Below, one piece after another: positions 1 to 7,572 of a DNA stretch of 38,867 nt (position 1 is its first letter; each line of letters begins with the position of its first letter). The notes beneath the pieces were generated by a model. That model saw nothing but the letters and a program-made list of their open reading frames with translations. It was not told where the DNA came from and searched no databases. Source of the DNA: Deltaproteobacteria bacterium. Lineage in GTDB: Bacteria; Desulfobacterota; Desulfobacteria; Desulfobacterales; SURF-7. The DNA lies in assembly GCA_019307665.1 (NCBI GenBank), contig JAFDJC010000003.1:1-38867 (forward strand), read 5' to 3'. The position numbers and the translations under genes were made by a program.

Positions 1-651
1 TGAAAATGTAAAGCCTGAGGTATTGTAAAGCCTGTATTTCAAATCAATCCCAACCATTAGGAGATCCAGTTCAGAATCGGCTTCCCATTTTATATCCAGA
101 GAATCAGGATCAGGCCACCAGGACACCTGAGTGTATAAAATACCCCGCTCATGCCCCTTGGCTGTTCCTGATTCTATGCCCAGGCTTTTCTTCATGCATA
201 GGCTTACTTCCCATTTTCGAGTAAACTTTAATGTATCCTTAATGGAAAGCACATATGCTTCCAAGGGCAGTTCAGTCTCCACCGAAGGGTTAAATAATAC
301 ATTACCCCCGCCTGTAATATTGGTGATGGCACCAGTACTATGTTTGAGAGTTCCGAACAACCGGCCTATTCCAAGTGATAAAATATTCCTTTTTGAATAT
401 GAAACGCCAGGAGACTCAGTCAGTTTTTTTTCTGTTTGTTTATCCAGGTTTTTTCCACCTTCATCAATAGCGACTTCCCCTTTTTTATTATCATCTCCCT
501 TATCCAGAGGTTTTCTTGTTGCAGCGCCTTCGGTCTTTAACTCAGAATCGCTCAGAATCTTTAATTGTTCATCGTTTTCAGTCTCTTGGGCCATTACCTG
601 TCCTGCAACAAGGGAAATCAGGCACAGAGCAGCAAACAGACAATATTTCAT
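1..651 (-). CDS. exported hypothetical protein, 3' end beyond the window
   Basis: The minus strand is open for 217 codons from an ATG at 651 to the window edge, with no in-frame stop. A GGAG ribosome site lies about 8 bases upstream. The first 21 residues form a typical signal peptide (Lys, hydrophobic stretch LFAALCLISLVAG, then VMA before Gln), so the product should be exported. Residues 22-75 are charged and low in complexity. From about residue 78 (SYSKRNILSLGIGRLFG) the chain alternates hydrophobic and polar residues, as in beta-rich outer-membrane or periplasmic proteins. I do not recognise a family. The plus-strand ORF over the same bases has no ribosome site and is a shadow. The gene is divergent from the SDR gene at 896. 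Confidence 0.7.
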   Translation of the reverse strand, partial: MKYCLFAALCLISLVAGQVMAQETENDEQLKILSDSELKTEGAATRKPLDKGDDNKKGEVAIDEGGKNLDKQTEKKLTESPGVSYSKRNILSLGIGRLFGTLKHSTGAITNITGGGNVLFNPSVETELPLEAYVLSIKDTLKFTRKWEVSLCMKKSLGIESGTAKGHERGILYTQVSWWPDPDSLDIKWEADSELDLLMVGIDLKYRLYNTSGFTFS

Positions 652-813
652 TTAACTCTCCGAAATATCATTTAAATAACCACATTAAAGCTACGTCCCT
701 TTGCCCGTCTTGAAAAAACATCCGTATTTCATAGCATAAAATCCTAAAAACTTTAAGAGATTGTTTAACTTTCTTGACCTTTGAAAAATATTTTTGGTAA
801 ACAGTAAAGATAG

Positions 814-865
814 TTTCGTAAAAAGTCCTGGTTCCGTCACTCCGGCGAAGGCCGAAGTCCAGAAG
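814..865. repeat. possible dispersed REP-like element
   Basis: The stretch contains GTCACTCCGGCGAAGGCCG followed by AAGTCCAGAAG and is preceded by TTTCGTAAAAAGTCC. It resembles the widespread 'CATTCCGGCGAAAGCCGGAATCC' type of intergenic repeat known from many proteobacteria and can form a short GGC/GCC hairpin. The related string GTAAAAAGTCC recurs just after rtcB (about 17949). This is a resemblance from memory, not a database match. Confidence 0.35.
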
Positions 866-895
866 CCATTAAAGTTAAAATAGGAAAAGTTGTTA

Positions 896-1861
896 ATGCC
901 CATGAAAAATATACTGATTACCGGTGCTTCAGGCTATTTGGGGACAAGACTGGTTAAACAGATAGGGACAAAAAAAGACATTGGATGCATTGTCGGTGTT
1001 GATATTGTCCATCCCGTACAGGCAGACGAAAATCTCCTTTTTTACAAAAAAGACATCCGTGACCCAGGTATTGGAGAACTGATGTCTGAACACAACATAG
1101 ATACGGTCTTTCATCTTGCATTTGTGGTTAAACCGATACATGACCTTAAACTAATGCACGATATCGATTATAACGGTACACTAAACGTCTTAAACAACTG
1201 TCATGAAAAAAACGTCCGTCAGGTTATCGCCACGAGCAGCACACTTGCATACGGCGCGCATAAAGATAATCCCGAAATACTTACTGAAGAAGACCCGTTG
1301 AGGGGTAACAAAACCTATCCGTATGGCTATAACAAGGCACTTTCGGATATCTTGATGCAGGATTTTTCAAAACAGCATCCCGACATAATATTAACTATTC
1401 TCAGGCCATGCACGGTTTTCGGCCCCAGCGTCAACAACTATGTTTCTCGGATGCTGTTCATGCCTGTAGCCGCCAGTGTACTTGGCTATAATCCCCGTGT
1501 GCAGTTCATTCATGAAGATGATTTTGTAAATGCCTGCATGATTGCAATGGAAAAACAAGCGACAGGCGCATTTAATATTACAGGAGATGGAACACTCACA
1601 ATCCGGGATATCGCGAATATGATAGGAACCAGACTCCTGCCTGTTCCTGCATGGATATTGTATCCTAAACTGGAGCTACTGTGGCGGCTCCATTGTCCGG
1701 GAATAGAAGTTAACAGCGGATATCTTGACTATGCCAGATACCCATTTATTGCAGGAAACAATAAGGCAAAGCAGGAACTCGGGTTTTATCCTAAATACGA
1801 TTCAAAGCAGACACTTGAAATAACTGCCATAAGCAAAAAACGAGGGCGAAAAAAATGTTAA
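896..1861 (+). CDS. NAD(P)-dependent epimerase/dehydratase, extended SDR family
   Basis: The protein is about 321 residues with an N-terminal Rossmann fold. The nucleotide-binding motif GASGYLG follows the first beta strand directly, and an acidic residue closes the second strand (GVDIV). The active site is the SDR triad, with Ser in ATSSTLAYG and YGYNK supplying Tyr-x3-Lys. RPCTVFGP is the usual extended-SDR substrate-loop signature. Substrate cannot be read from sequence; relatives act on nucleotide sugars, sterols or acyl-type ketones. An upstream TTG at 890 is in frame, but AGGAAAAG at 883-890 is best spaced for the ATG at 896. The 3' end overlaps the next gene by 7 bases, so the two are translationally coupled and head a four-gene plus-strand unit. 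Confidence 0.85.
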   Translation: MPMKNILITGASGYLGTRLVKQIGTKKDIGCIVGVDIVHPVQADENLLFYKKDIRDPGIGELMSEHNIDTVFHLAFVVKPIHDLKLMHDIDYNGTLNVLNNCHEKNVRQVIATSSTLAYGAHKDNPEILTEEDPLRGNKTYPYGYNKALSDILMQDFSKQHPDIILTILRPCTVFGPSVNNYVSRMLFMPVAASVLGYNPRVQFIHEDDFVNACMIAMEKQATGAFNITGDGTLTIRDIANMIGTRLLPVPAWILYPKLELLWRLHCPGIEVNSGYLDYARYPFIAGNNKAKQELGFYPKYDSKQTLEITAISKKRGRKKC

Positions 1862-2340
1862 GACCTAACAGAAAAGACAGACTCCATGCTTTTGACATTA
1901 AAAACAATTTTCTAACCGTCCTTTTGCTTACCGCCGTTTTCTTTGCAGGATTTATTATCAGCCTGAATCTCAAAATTCCGGGTGCGGTATCGTACATCCT
2001 TTGCTGGGGCATATCCTATCTGATTTTATTTATGGGCACATGCAGAAACTGTGTCTACTATGGCAGGAAATGTCCAATCCCGCTTGAAGGAAGCTGTGTC
2101 AGTTATTTTTTTAAAAAAGGCGAAAACCAGTTTGGTTACATTTCACTTTTGTGGGCAACAATAGCATATATTTTTCGTGTTTGTATACCGGTTTATATAA
2201 TTTTCACGGAGCAAATGATAACGTTTGGTGCTTTCTATTTTTTTATGCTTGCCATGTTCTGGATTGTCCACCTTTGTTTTACAGGATGTCCTAACTGCGT
2301 AAACTATCAATGCCCTTTAAACCCCGAACAGGAGAATTAA
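1855..2340 (+). CDS. four-helix membrane protein with paired Cys motifs
   Basis: I do not recognise a family for this 161-residue protein. It shows four hydrophobic segments, roughly residues 14-33, 41-58, 95-118 and 121-140, arranged as two hairpins. Each hairpin is followed by a similar cysteine cluster: GTCRNCVYYGRKCP at about 62-75 and GCPNCVNYQCP at about 144-154. Both read C-x2-C-x-Y-x(1-3)-C-P, so the protein looks like an internal duplication whose two Cys clusters probably lie on the same side of the membrane. They could bind a metal or Fe-S cluster or form disulfides; this is inference. The start overlaps the SDR gene and the stop codon lies inside the first unit of the tandem repeat that forms the next gene's ribosome site. 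Confidence 0.8.
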   Translation: MLRPNRKDRLHAFDIKNNFLTVLLLTAVFFAGFIISLNLKIPGAVSYILCWGISYLILFMGTCRNCVYYGRKCPIPLEGSCVSYFFKKGENQFGYISLLWATIAYIFRVCIPVYIIFTEQMITFGAFYFFMLAMFWIVHLCFTGCPNCVNYQCPLNPEQEN

Positions 2341-2407
2341 TACGCCAAACAGGAGAATTAATATGCCAAACAGGAGAATTAATATGCCAAACAGGAGAAT
2401 TAATATG
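2324..2407 (+). repeat. 4 x 21-bp tandem repeat of ribosome-binding site plus start codon
   Basis: Four head-to-tail 21-bp units occupy 2324-2344, 2345-2365, 2366-2386 and 2387-2407. The last three are identical. Each contains CAGGAGAATTAA followed by ATG, that is an AGGAG Shine-Dalgarno 7-8 bases before the start codon. The first unit differs at two bases: G for A at its third position, and ACG instead of ATG. That first unit also encodes the last codons and TAA stop of the upstream membrane protein gene. Because 21 is a multiple of three, the ATGs at 2363, 2384 and 2405 are all in frame with the acylase. Confidence 0.97.
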
Positions 2408-4555
2408 AATGATAACATCTGGAGAGACAAGTACGGTGTATGCCATGTAGAAGGAAAAGAAAAGAAAGACGTTTTCGGCCTGATGGGATATGCACACGGC
2501 AGAGACAGGGGAATGCAGCTGCTTCTAATGCGTATTTTAGGAAAAGGCCGTGCCTCAGAGCTTCTCGATTCCAGTGATGAAGTACTTGAAATCGATAAAT
2601 TCTTCCGTAGAATGAACTGGGCGGGCTCTACTGCTTCAGAAATCGATAATTTATCTCCGGAAGCAAAAGAAGTAACCGACGAATACTGCAAAGGCGTCAA
2701 CAGGGCTTTTTCAGAAAAAGTCCCTTGGGAGTTTAAACTTTTTGGTTATCAACCGGAGCCGTGGTGTACAGAAGATATTATTCTGATTTCAAGGATGATA
2801 GGATATCTGACACTTGCACAGTCTCAGGGTGAAATGGAAAGGCTTTTGATCGAGTTTGTCCAGGCAGGAATGGATGAAGCGAGGCTGAACGAACTGTTTC
2901 CAGGGATATTAGGGGGGTTAGACATTGACCTCATTAAAAAGATAGAACTGCAGGAACGAATCGTATCGCCGGTATCTCTCTGGAACTTAGCTGCTCCTGT
3001 GATGATGGCATCAAACAACTGGGCGGTATCAGGCAAAAAAACGGTTTCCGGAAAACCTATCCTTGCCAATGATCCTCATCTGGAAGTAAACAGGCTCCCT
3101 AACGTCTGGTATGAAATAGTGTTAAAAACAAAAGACAGTTACGCCATGGGTGGAACAATGCCCGGTATCCCGGTCCTTCTTATCGGCAAAACTCCGAACC
3201 TTGCGTGGAGTGCAACTTACACATTCATGGACGGAACAGATTCGTGGATTGAAAAATGTAAAGACGGTAAATATATGCGTGAGCCCGACCAGTGGATACC
3301 ATTTACCGAAAGAGAAGAAATAATAAAAAGAAAGAAAAAAGATCCGGTCAAAATAGTTTTTTATGAAAATGGTCATGGTGTCCTTGAAGGCGACCCGAAT
3401 AAAGAAGGGTACTATATTACAACTGCATGGGCGCCCTCTATGTCAGGCGCCGTAACCTTGAATAATATAACAAAATTGTTAGATATAAAAACGGTTGAAC
3501 AGGGCATGGATATTGTCAGCCGGATAGAAACATCCTGGAATCTCATCCTGGCGGACAGCCAGGGCAATATCGGTTATCAAATGTCGGGTCTGATGCCGAA
3601 AAGGAGAGAAGGTATAAGCGGGTTTGTTCCTCTTCCCGGATGGGAAGAGAAAAACGACTGGCAGGGATTTGAAAAACCTGAAGACCTTCCAAGATGTTAT
3701 AACCCTGAATGCGGTTACTTTGTTACATCTAACCAGGATCTTAACGAATACGGCAATGTGAACCCGATTAATGTTGTTATGGGGCCATACCGTTCAGACA
3801 GAATCGGAAAACTTCTTTCAGAAAAAAATGACATCACATGTGAGTACATGTATCAACTGCACTATGATGTCTTTTCAACACAGGCAGAATCATTCATGAA
3901 GATTCTTGCGCCGCTTCTTCCCGACACAAAACAGGCTGAGATATTAAGGAACTGGAATCTTGAGTATGCAGCGGATTCCGAAGGCGCATTTCTCTTTGAC
4001 CAATTTTATAAAAATCTTTACCTTGGTGTTTTTGGCGCAAATGGTTTTGGTACAGAAGCAGTGACGTATCTTGATAAACATACAGGCATATTTAACGATT
4101 TTTACATAAACTTTGATCGCATACTCCTTTCTGAAAAATCAGTCTGGTTCGGCAACAGGACAAGGGAAGACATTTACATTCAGGCTGCTGAAAAGGCGCT
4201 GAACACCCGGCCTGAAAAATGGGGGGATGATAGAAAAGTCATCATGAAAAACATCCTTTTTGACGGAAAACTTCCAAAGTTCTTAGGATTTGACCGCGGG
4301 CCTATAACCATTATCGGAAGCCTGGCCACACCACACCAGGGACAGATTTTTGAAAGTGTGGGCAGGCAAACCAGCTTTGCGCCGTCATTAAGGATGGTTA
4401 CTGATCTTTCATCAGATGCTATCCATACCAATTTGGCAGGCGGCCCTTCTGATCGAAGGTTCTCAAAGTGGTACTGCTCGGATCTTGAAAACTGGATATC
4501 CGGGAAATACAAAAAACTTAGTCCAAACGATTCTGAAAAATGCTATAAGTTCTAG
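2363..4555 (+). CDS. penicillin acylase family Ntn-hydrolase (N-acyl amide hydrolase)
   Basis: This is a member of the penicillin G acylase/AHL acylase family, whose precursors self-cleave to expose a catalytic Ser at the beta-chain N terminus. The predicted nucleophile is the Ser of MMASNNWAVSG (codon 3011-3013, residue 217 from the first ATG or 203 from the last). It is followed by the family motif GKPILANDPHLE. The SNQDLNEYGN segment matches the conserved oxyanion-Asn region. The length of 716-730 residues is normal. Three in-frame ATGs (2363, 2384, 2405) each have their own AGGAG; the ancestral start is probably 2405 (MNDNIWRDKYG). No signal peptide is visible from any start, although most family members are periplasmic. 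The substrate is unknown; its partner genes suggest an acylated amine or amino acid. Confidence 0.9.
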   Translation: MPNRRINMPNRRINMNDNIWRDKYGVCHVEGKEKKDVFGLMGYAHGRDRGMQLLLMRILGKGRASELLDSSDEVLEIDKFFRRMNWAGSTASEIDNLSPEAKEVTDEYCKGVNRAFSEKVPWEFKLFGYQPEPWCTEDIILISRMIGYLTLAQSQGEMERLLIEFVQAGMDEARLNELFPGILGGLDIDLIKKIELQERIVSPVSLWNLAAPVMMASNNWAVSGKKTVSGKPILANDPHLEVNRLPNVWYEIVLKTKDSYAMGGTMPGIPVLLIGKTPNLAWSATYTFMDGTDSWIEKCKDGKYMREPDQWIPFTEREEIIKRKKKDPVKIVFYENGHGVLEGDPNKEGYYITTAWAPSMSGAVTLNNITKLLDIKTVEQGMDIVSRIETSWNLILADSQGNIGYQMSGLMPKRREGISGFVPLPGWEEKNDWQGFEKPEDLPRCYNPECGYFVTSNQDLNEYGNVNPINVVMGPYRSDRIGKLLSEKNDITCEYMYQLHYDVFSTQAESFMKILAPLLPDTKQAEILRNWNLEYAADSEGAFLFDQFYKNLYLGVFGANGFGTEAVTYLDKHTGIFNDFYINFDRILLSEKSVWFGNRTREDIYIQAAEKALNTRPEKWGDDRKVIMKNILFDGKLPKFLGFDRGPITIIGSLATPHQGQIFESVGRQTSFAPSLRMVTDLSSDAIHTNLAGGPSDRRFSKWYCSDLENWISGKYKKLSPNDSEKCYKF

Positions 4556-4600
4556 AAATGCCTTATCAGTAATTTATAAAACAGGAGAAAGGGAATAAGA

Positions 4601-6625
4601 ATGAGTCGATGCTTGATAACCGGAGCCAATGGCCTTTTAGGAAAACACTTGGTGGACAGGCTGATACAAAATGGTCATGACATTACCCTTCTACTAAGAA
4701 ACCCTGAATGTTCCAATAAGAAACTGCTAATTGACCGATGGCACCATCAAACAACCACAGTTCAACACGGCGAGCTTAACGCAAACATCAGGATTTGGAA
4801 CGGTGATATCACAAAAACAAATCTCGGTGTTGATGCTGAACTCACATTGACTGATTTTGATCATATCTACCATCTGGCCGCAATTTATGATCTTGGAGCC
4901 GATGAAACCCTTACCCTGGATACCAACGTAGGCGGAACCGAACGTCTCCTGAAAAAACTGGATGATGACAATTTTGGCGGTTGCCTGCATTTTGTGAGTT
5001 CAATCGCGGTAGCAGGCGACTTCCAAGGTGAGTTCAGCGAACGTATGTTTACAGAAAGCCAAAAACATGATCACGTTTATAATCGCAGCAAGTATCTATC
5101 CGAAAAACTGGTTAGAAATAAACGCTCAACCCAGGATCACTACGACATTCGTATTTACCGTCCTTCTGCAATCGTAGGCGATTCAAAAACTGGTGAGATG
5201 GACCGCATTGATGGACCATATTATGGTTTTGTTGCGATTGCCGCCATGAAAAAGATCCTGCCGTCATGGTTGCCTCTCGTTGCGCCCAAAAGCAAAACAC
5301 TCATGGATATGGTGCCGGTGAATTATGTGGCTGAAGCGATTTACACCTTGAGTATGATTGAACGAACTGCGTTACCGGACGGTTTGTTCTGCTTCCACCT
5401 GACAGATCCTCATGCGCCAACAATGACAAAAGCCTTTAAGCTGATACTGAAAGCCGCAGACGGACCCCAAATACAATTTACATTTTCAACCAGCCTGGTT
5501 AAGGCTTATCTTAGTTTAATAAAGCAGGCATCCAATCTGAAAAGTGTTGAAATGGTGAAGAATGGGCTGTTAAGCAGCTTGAATATCCCTCCGGAAATTT
5601 TCGGCGCAATGATGCCCAACGTACGTTTTGTAGCAGGAGAAACCACCCGGTTGTTAAAAAAACGGGGCGTGATTCTCCCAACCTTTGACACCTACGTTGA
5701 CACTCTATGGGATTACTACAATCGACATTTAGACCCCGAAAAAACCAAGGAAGAAAGAAGCAGATTGGCATTTCAAGGAAAGGTAGTATTGATTACAGGT
5801 GGATCGGGAGGCATTGGTTTTGCCAGCGCAAAAAGATGCGTTGCTTATGGTGCAAAAGTAATTCTGGTTGCCCGTAACCATGAAAAGCTGGATAAAGCGC
5901 TCCTTGAGCTTACACCCATAGCCAAGAAAAGCGGCGGCACTATCGGAATGCATTGTTGTAATATAGCAAACCTTGATGAATGCGACGATTTAGTCACCTA
6001 CATTCTAAAACAATATGGCTATGTTGATATTCTGTTTAACAATGCAGGACTTTCAATCCGACGCTCCATTAGTAAATCTCTTGAGAGATTTCATGATTTT
6101 GAACGCACCATGCAGACCAATTACTTTGGCCCTCTCAGAATTATCTTTGGCCTGTTACCCTCCATGGTAGAGAGAAAAAGCGGGCACATCCTGTATTCGT
6201 CCACGATGGGTACACTTGCACCTACCCCTCGATTCGGTGCTTATGTGGCAAGCAAGAGCGCCATGGATGCTCTAAGTGATTCACTTGCTGCAGAGTATAC
6301 AGATAGAAATATCCACTTAACGTCTATCAAATTTCCGTTGGTTAAAACAGAGATGCTTGCACCGACAAATGATTATGATGACTTACCTGCTGCAAGCCCT
6401 GAATTCGCAGCACAAATGTTCGTGGATGCGGTCTTGAACAAGCCCCGCAAACAGATGACAGGTACCGGCGTGATGATCGGAATCTCGAACATTCTCACAC
6501 CAAAAGTCATGACTCAACTTTATAATTACGCCTATAAAATTTGGCCGGATGATAAAGGGGACTTCCCGGAAATGGATCTGGACCGATCGATTATAAAAAA
6601 GCTGATTCCGGCAACACCGATATAG
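4601..6625 (+). CDS. two-domain fatty acyl-CoA/ACP reductase (alcohol-forming), Maqu_2507-like
   Basis: The 674-residue protein fuses two SDR domains. Residues 1-370 are an extended SDR of the fatty acyl reductase type, with GANGLLG at 8-14, SSIAVAG, and Tyr160-x3-Lys164 in YNRSKYLSEK. Residues 391-640 are a classical SDR, with TGGSGGIG at 399-406, NNAGLSIRRS, and Tyr548-x3-Lys552 in YVASK. Architecture, length and motifs such as HLAAIYDLGADE, DGPYYGF and RFHDFERTMQTNYFG match, from memory, the Marinobacter aquaeolei reductase Maqu_2507 (661 residues). That enzyme reduces acyl-CoA through aldehyde to fatty alcohol with NADPH. It is last in the SDR/membrane protein/acylase unit, 45 bases after the acylase. 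Fatty alcohols could serve wax-type or ether lipids; this is inference. Mycobacterial two-domain acyl reductases are the main alternative comparison. Confidence 0.85.
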   Translation: MSRCLITGANGLLGKHLVDRLIQNGHDITLLLRNPECSNKKLLIDRWHHQTTTVQHGELNANIRIWNGDITKTNLGVDAELTLTDFDHIYHLAAIYDLGADETLTLDTNVGGTERLLKKLDDDNFGGCLHFVSSIAVAGDFQGEFSERMFTESQKHDHVYNRSKYLSEKLVRNKRSTQDHYDIRIYRPSAIVGDSKTGEMDRIDGPYYGFVAIAAMKKILPSWLPLVAPKSKTLMDMVPVNYVAEAIYTLSMIERTALPDGLFCFHLTDPHAPTMTKAFKLILKAADGPQIQFTFSTSLVKAYLSLIKQASNLKSVEMVKNGLLSSLNIPPEIFGAMMPNVRFVAGETTRLLKKRGVILPTFDTYVDTLWDYYNRHLDPEKTKEERSRLAFQGKVVLITGGSGGIGFASAKRCVAYGAKVILVARNHEKLDKALLELTPIAKKSGGTIGMHCCNIANLDECDDLVTYILKQYGYVDILFNNAGLSIRRSISKSLERFHDFERTMQTNYFGPLRIIFGLLPSMVERKSGHILYSSTMGTLAPTPRFGAYVASKSAMDALSDSLAAEYTDRNIHLTSIKFPLVKTEMLAPTNDYDDLPAASPEFAAQMFVDAVLNKPRKQMTGTGVMIGISNILTPKVMTQLYNYAYKIWPDDKGDFPEMDLDRSIIKKLIPATPI

Positions 6626-6629
6626 GTTG

Positions 6630-6661
6630 AGGCAAAGTGTAAAAAAAACTGCGCCTTTTTT
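6630..6661 (+). terminator. weak candidate terminator after the reductase gene
   Basis: AGGC at 6630-6633 can pair with GCCT at 6653-6656 and is followed by a T-rich run (TTTTTTCTTTTT). The stem is short and interrupted. The place is right, between convergent genes, but the structure is poor. Confidence 0.35.
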
Positions 6662-6712
6662 CTTTTTATCCCCTTGTGACCTTAATGCCGTTTACTGATC
6701 CATCATTCCTAT

Positions 6713-7558
6713 TTAAAAATTGACAACCGGATTTAATTCAAGCTTTGGATAAATCTGGCCATGGCACGGCGGCATGGAATTATATACCCAGTCTATATCA
6801 ACCATTCCGGTTTTAATGCCCCTCGATCTCTTAAATCCATTGAATGTTCCCCTGACAAGCACATCTTCCATACCCATTGTAATACCGAAAACAGCCACGG
6901 TAGTATTGTTTTTAATTTTTGACAATTCTTCCCCAAACGCAAGAGAAGAAAAAGTGAGTCGTTTTGAATCCGATGCCTGGCATTGAAGTACGGGAAACAG
7001 CACCGGCCATCCATCTTCACCGATATAGGATATAAATTTGAGAGCACTAAGATCGTTGAAAATGTTTTCCGCAAAAGACTTTAAAATTCTATTTTCAGTA
7101 TTATGCTTCAGGCTGCCCTTGGCTAATTTGGTTAAAAGAGCGGCAAGGACAATTTTTCCTAAAGGGAGGCTCTCTTTGCCCCCTGTTTCAATAAGATCAA
7201 GATAATGAACGGTATTGATGCCGAAATATGCATTATATCGAAACATAGGAGTATTGTTGTATTCTTCGTACTCAGGGCCGTCATTTTTCAAATGCGTCCA
7301 TTTCGCCCTTCCACGCCACATTTTTTTATCCATTGTCATGATAATAAATGCGATATCCGGACTTTTCTGTATATATTCTTTGCTTTTCCCTTTACAAAAT
7401 TCTCCAAGGGTCATCTGGGACGGGCCGGATGCCTGTATCGACGTGATAAGGGTAATATGAGGGAGGCCCTGAGGATTTTTTAAGGCAACCACGCCTATTT
7501 TTTCAGCAGGTTTGAACGCCTCTATTTCAGATTGGTTGAACGATGTCTTCCTTTGCAT
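6713..7558 (-). CDS. pyridoxamine-phosphate-oxidase-like split-barrel protein in glycyl-radical operon
   Basis: The 281-residue protein looks like a pyridoxamine 5'-phosphate oxidase-related flavin-binding split barrel. The N-terminal stretch EKIGVVALKNPQGLPHITLI is the usual first strand pair, and a second similar unit appears near residues 170-200 (FISYIGEDGWPVLFPVLQC). It is longer than single-domain relatives (about 150 residues), which suggests two barrel halves in one chain. AGGAG lies 8 bases before the ATG, and the gene begins 14 bases after the activating-enzyme stop, so it is the fourth gene of the radical operon. Flavin or F420 binding is expected from the family; the reaction is unknown. 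A role as reductase of the radical enzyme's product or in protecting the radical enzyme is speculation. Confidence 0.65.
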   Translation of the reverse strand: MQRKTSFNQSEIEAFKPAEKIGVVALKNPQGLPHITLITSIQASGPSQMTLGEFCKGKSKEYIQKSPDIAFIIMTMDKKMWRGRAKWTHLKNDGPEYEEYNNTPMFRYNAYFGINTVHYLDLIETGGKESLPLGKIVLAALLTKLAKGSLKHNTENRILKSFAENIFNDLSALKFISYIGEDGWPVLFPVLQCQASDSKRLTFSSLAFGEELSKIKNNTTVAVFGITMGMEDVLVRGTFNGFKRSRGIKTGMVDIDWVYNSMPPCHGQIYPKLELNPVVNF

Positions 7559-7572
7559 AGAATGTTCTCCTT

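Noticed and set aside
131-655. 174-codon plus-strand ORF at the left edge
   Set aside because: It lies opposite an open minus-strand frame that has a ribosome site and signal peptide. The plus-strand translation shows no family features and no ribosome site.
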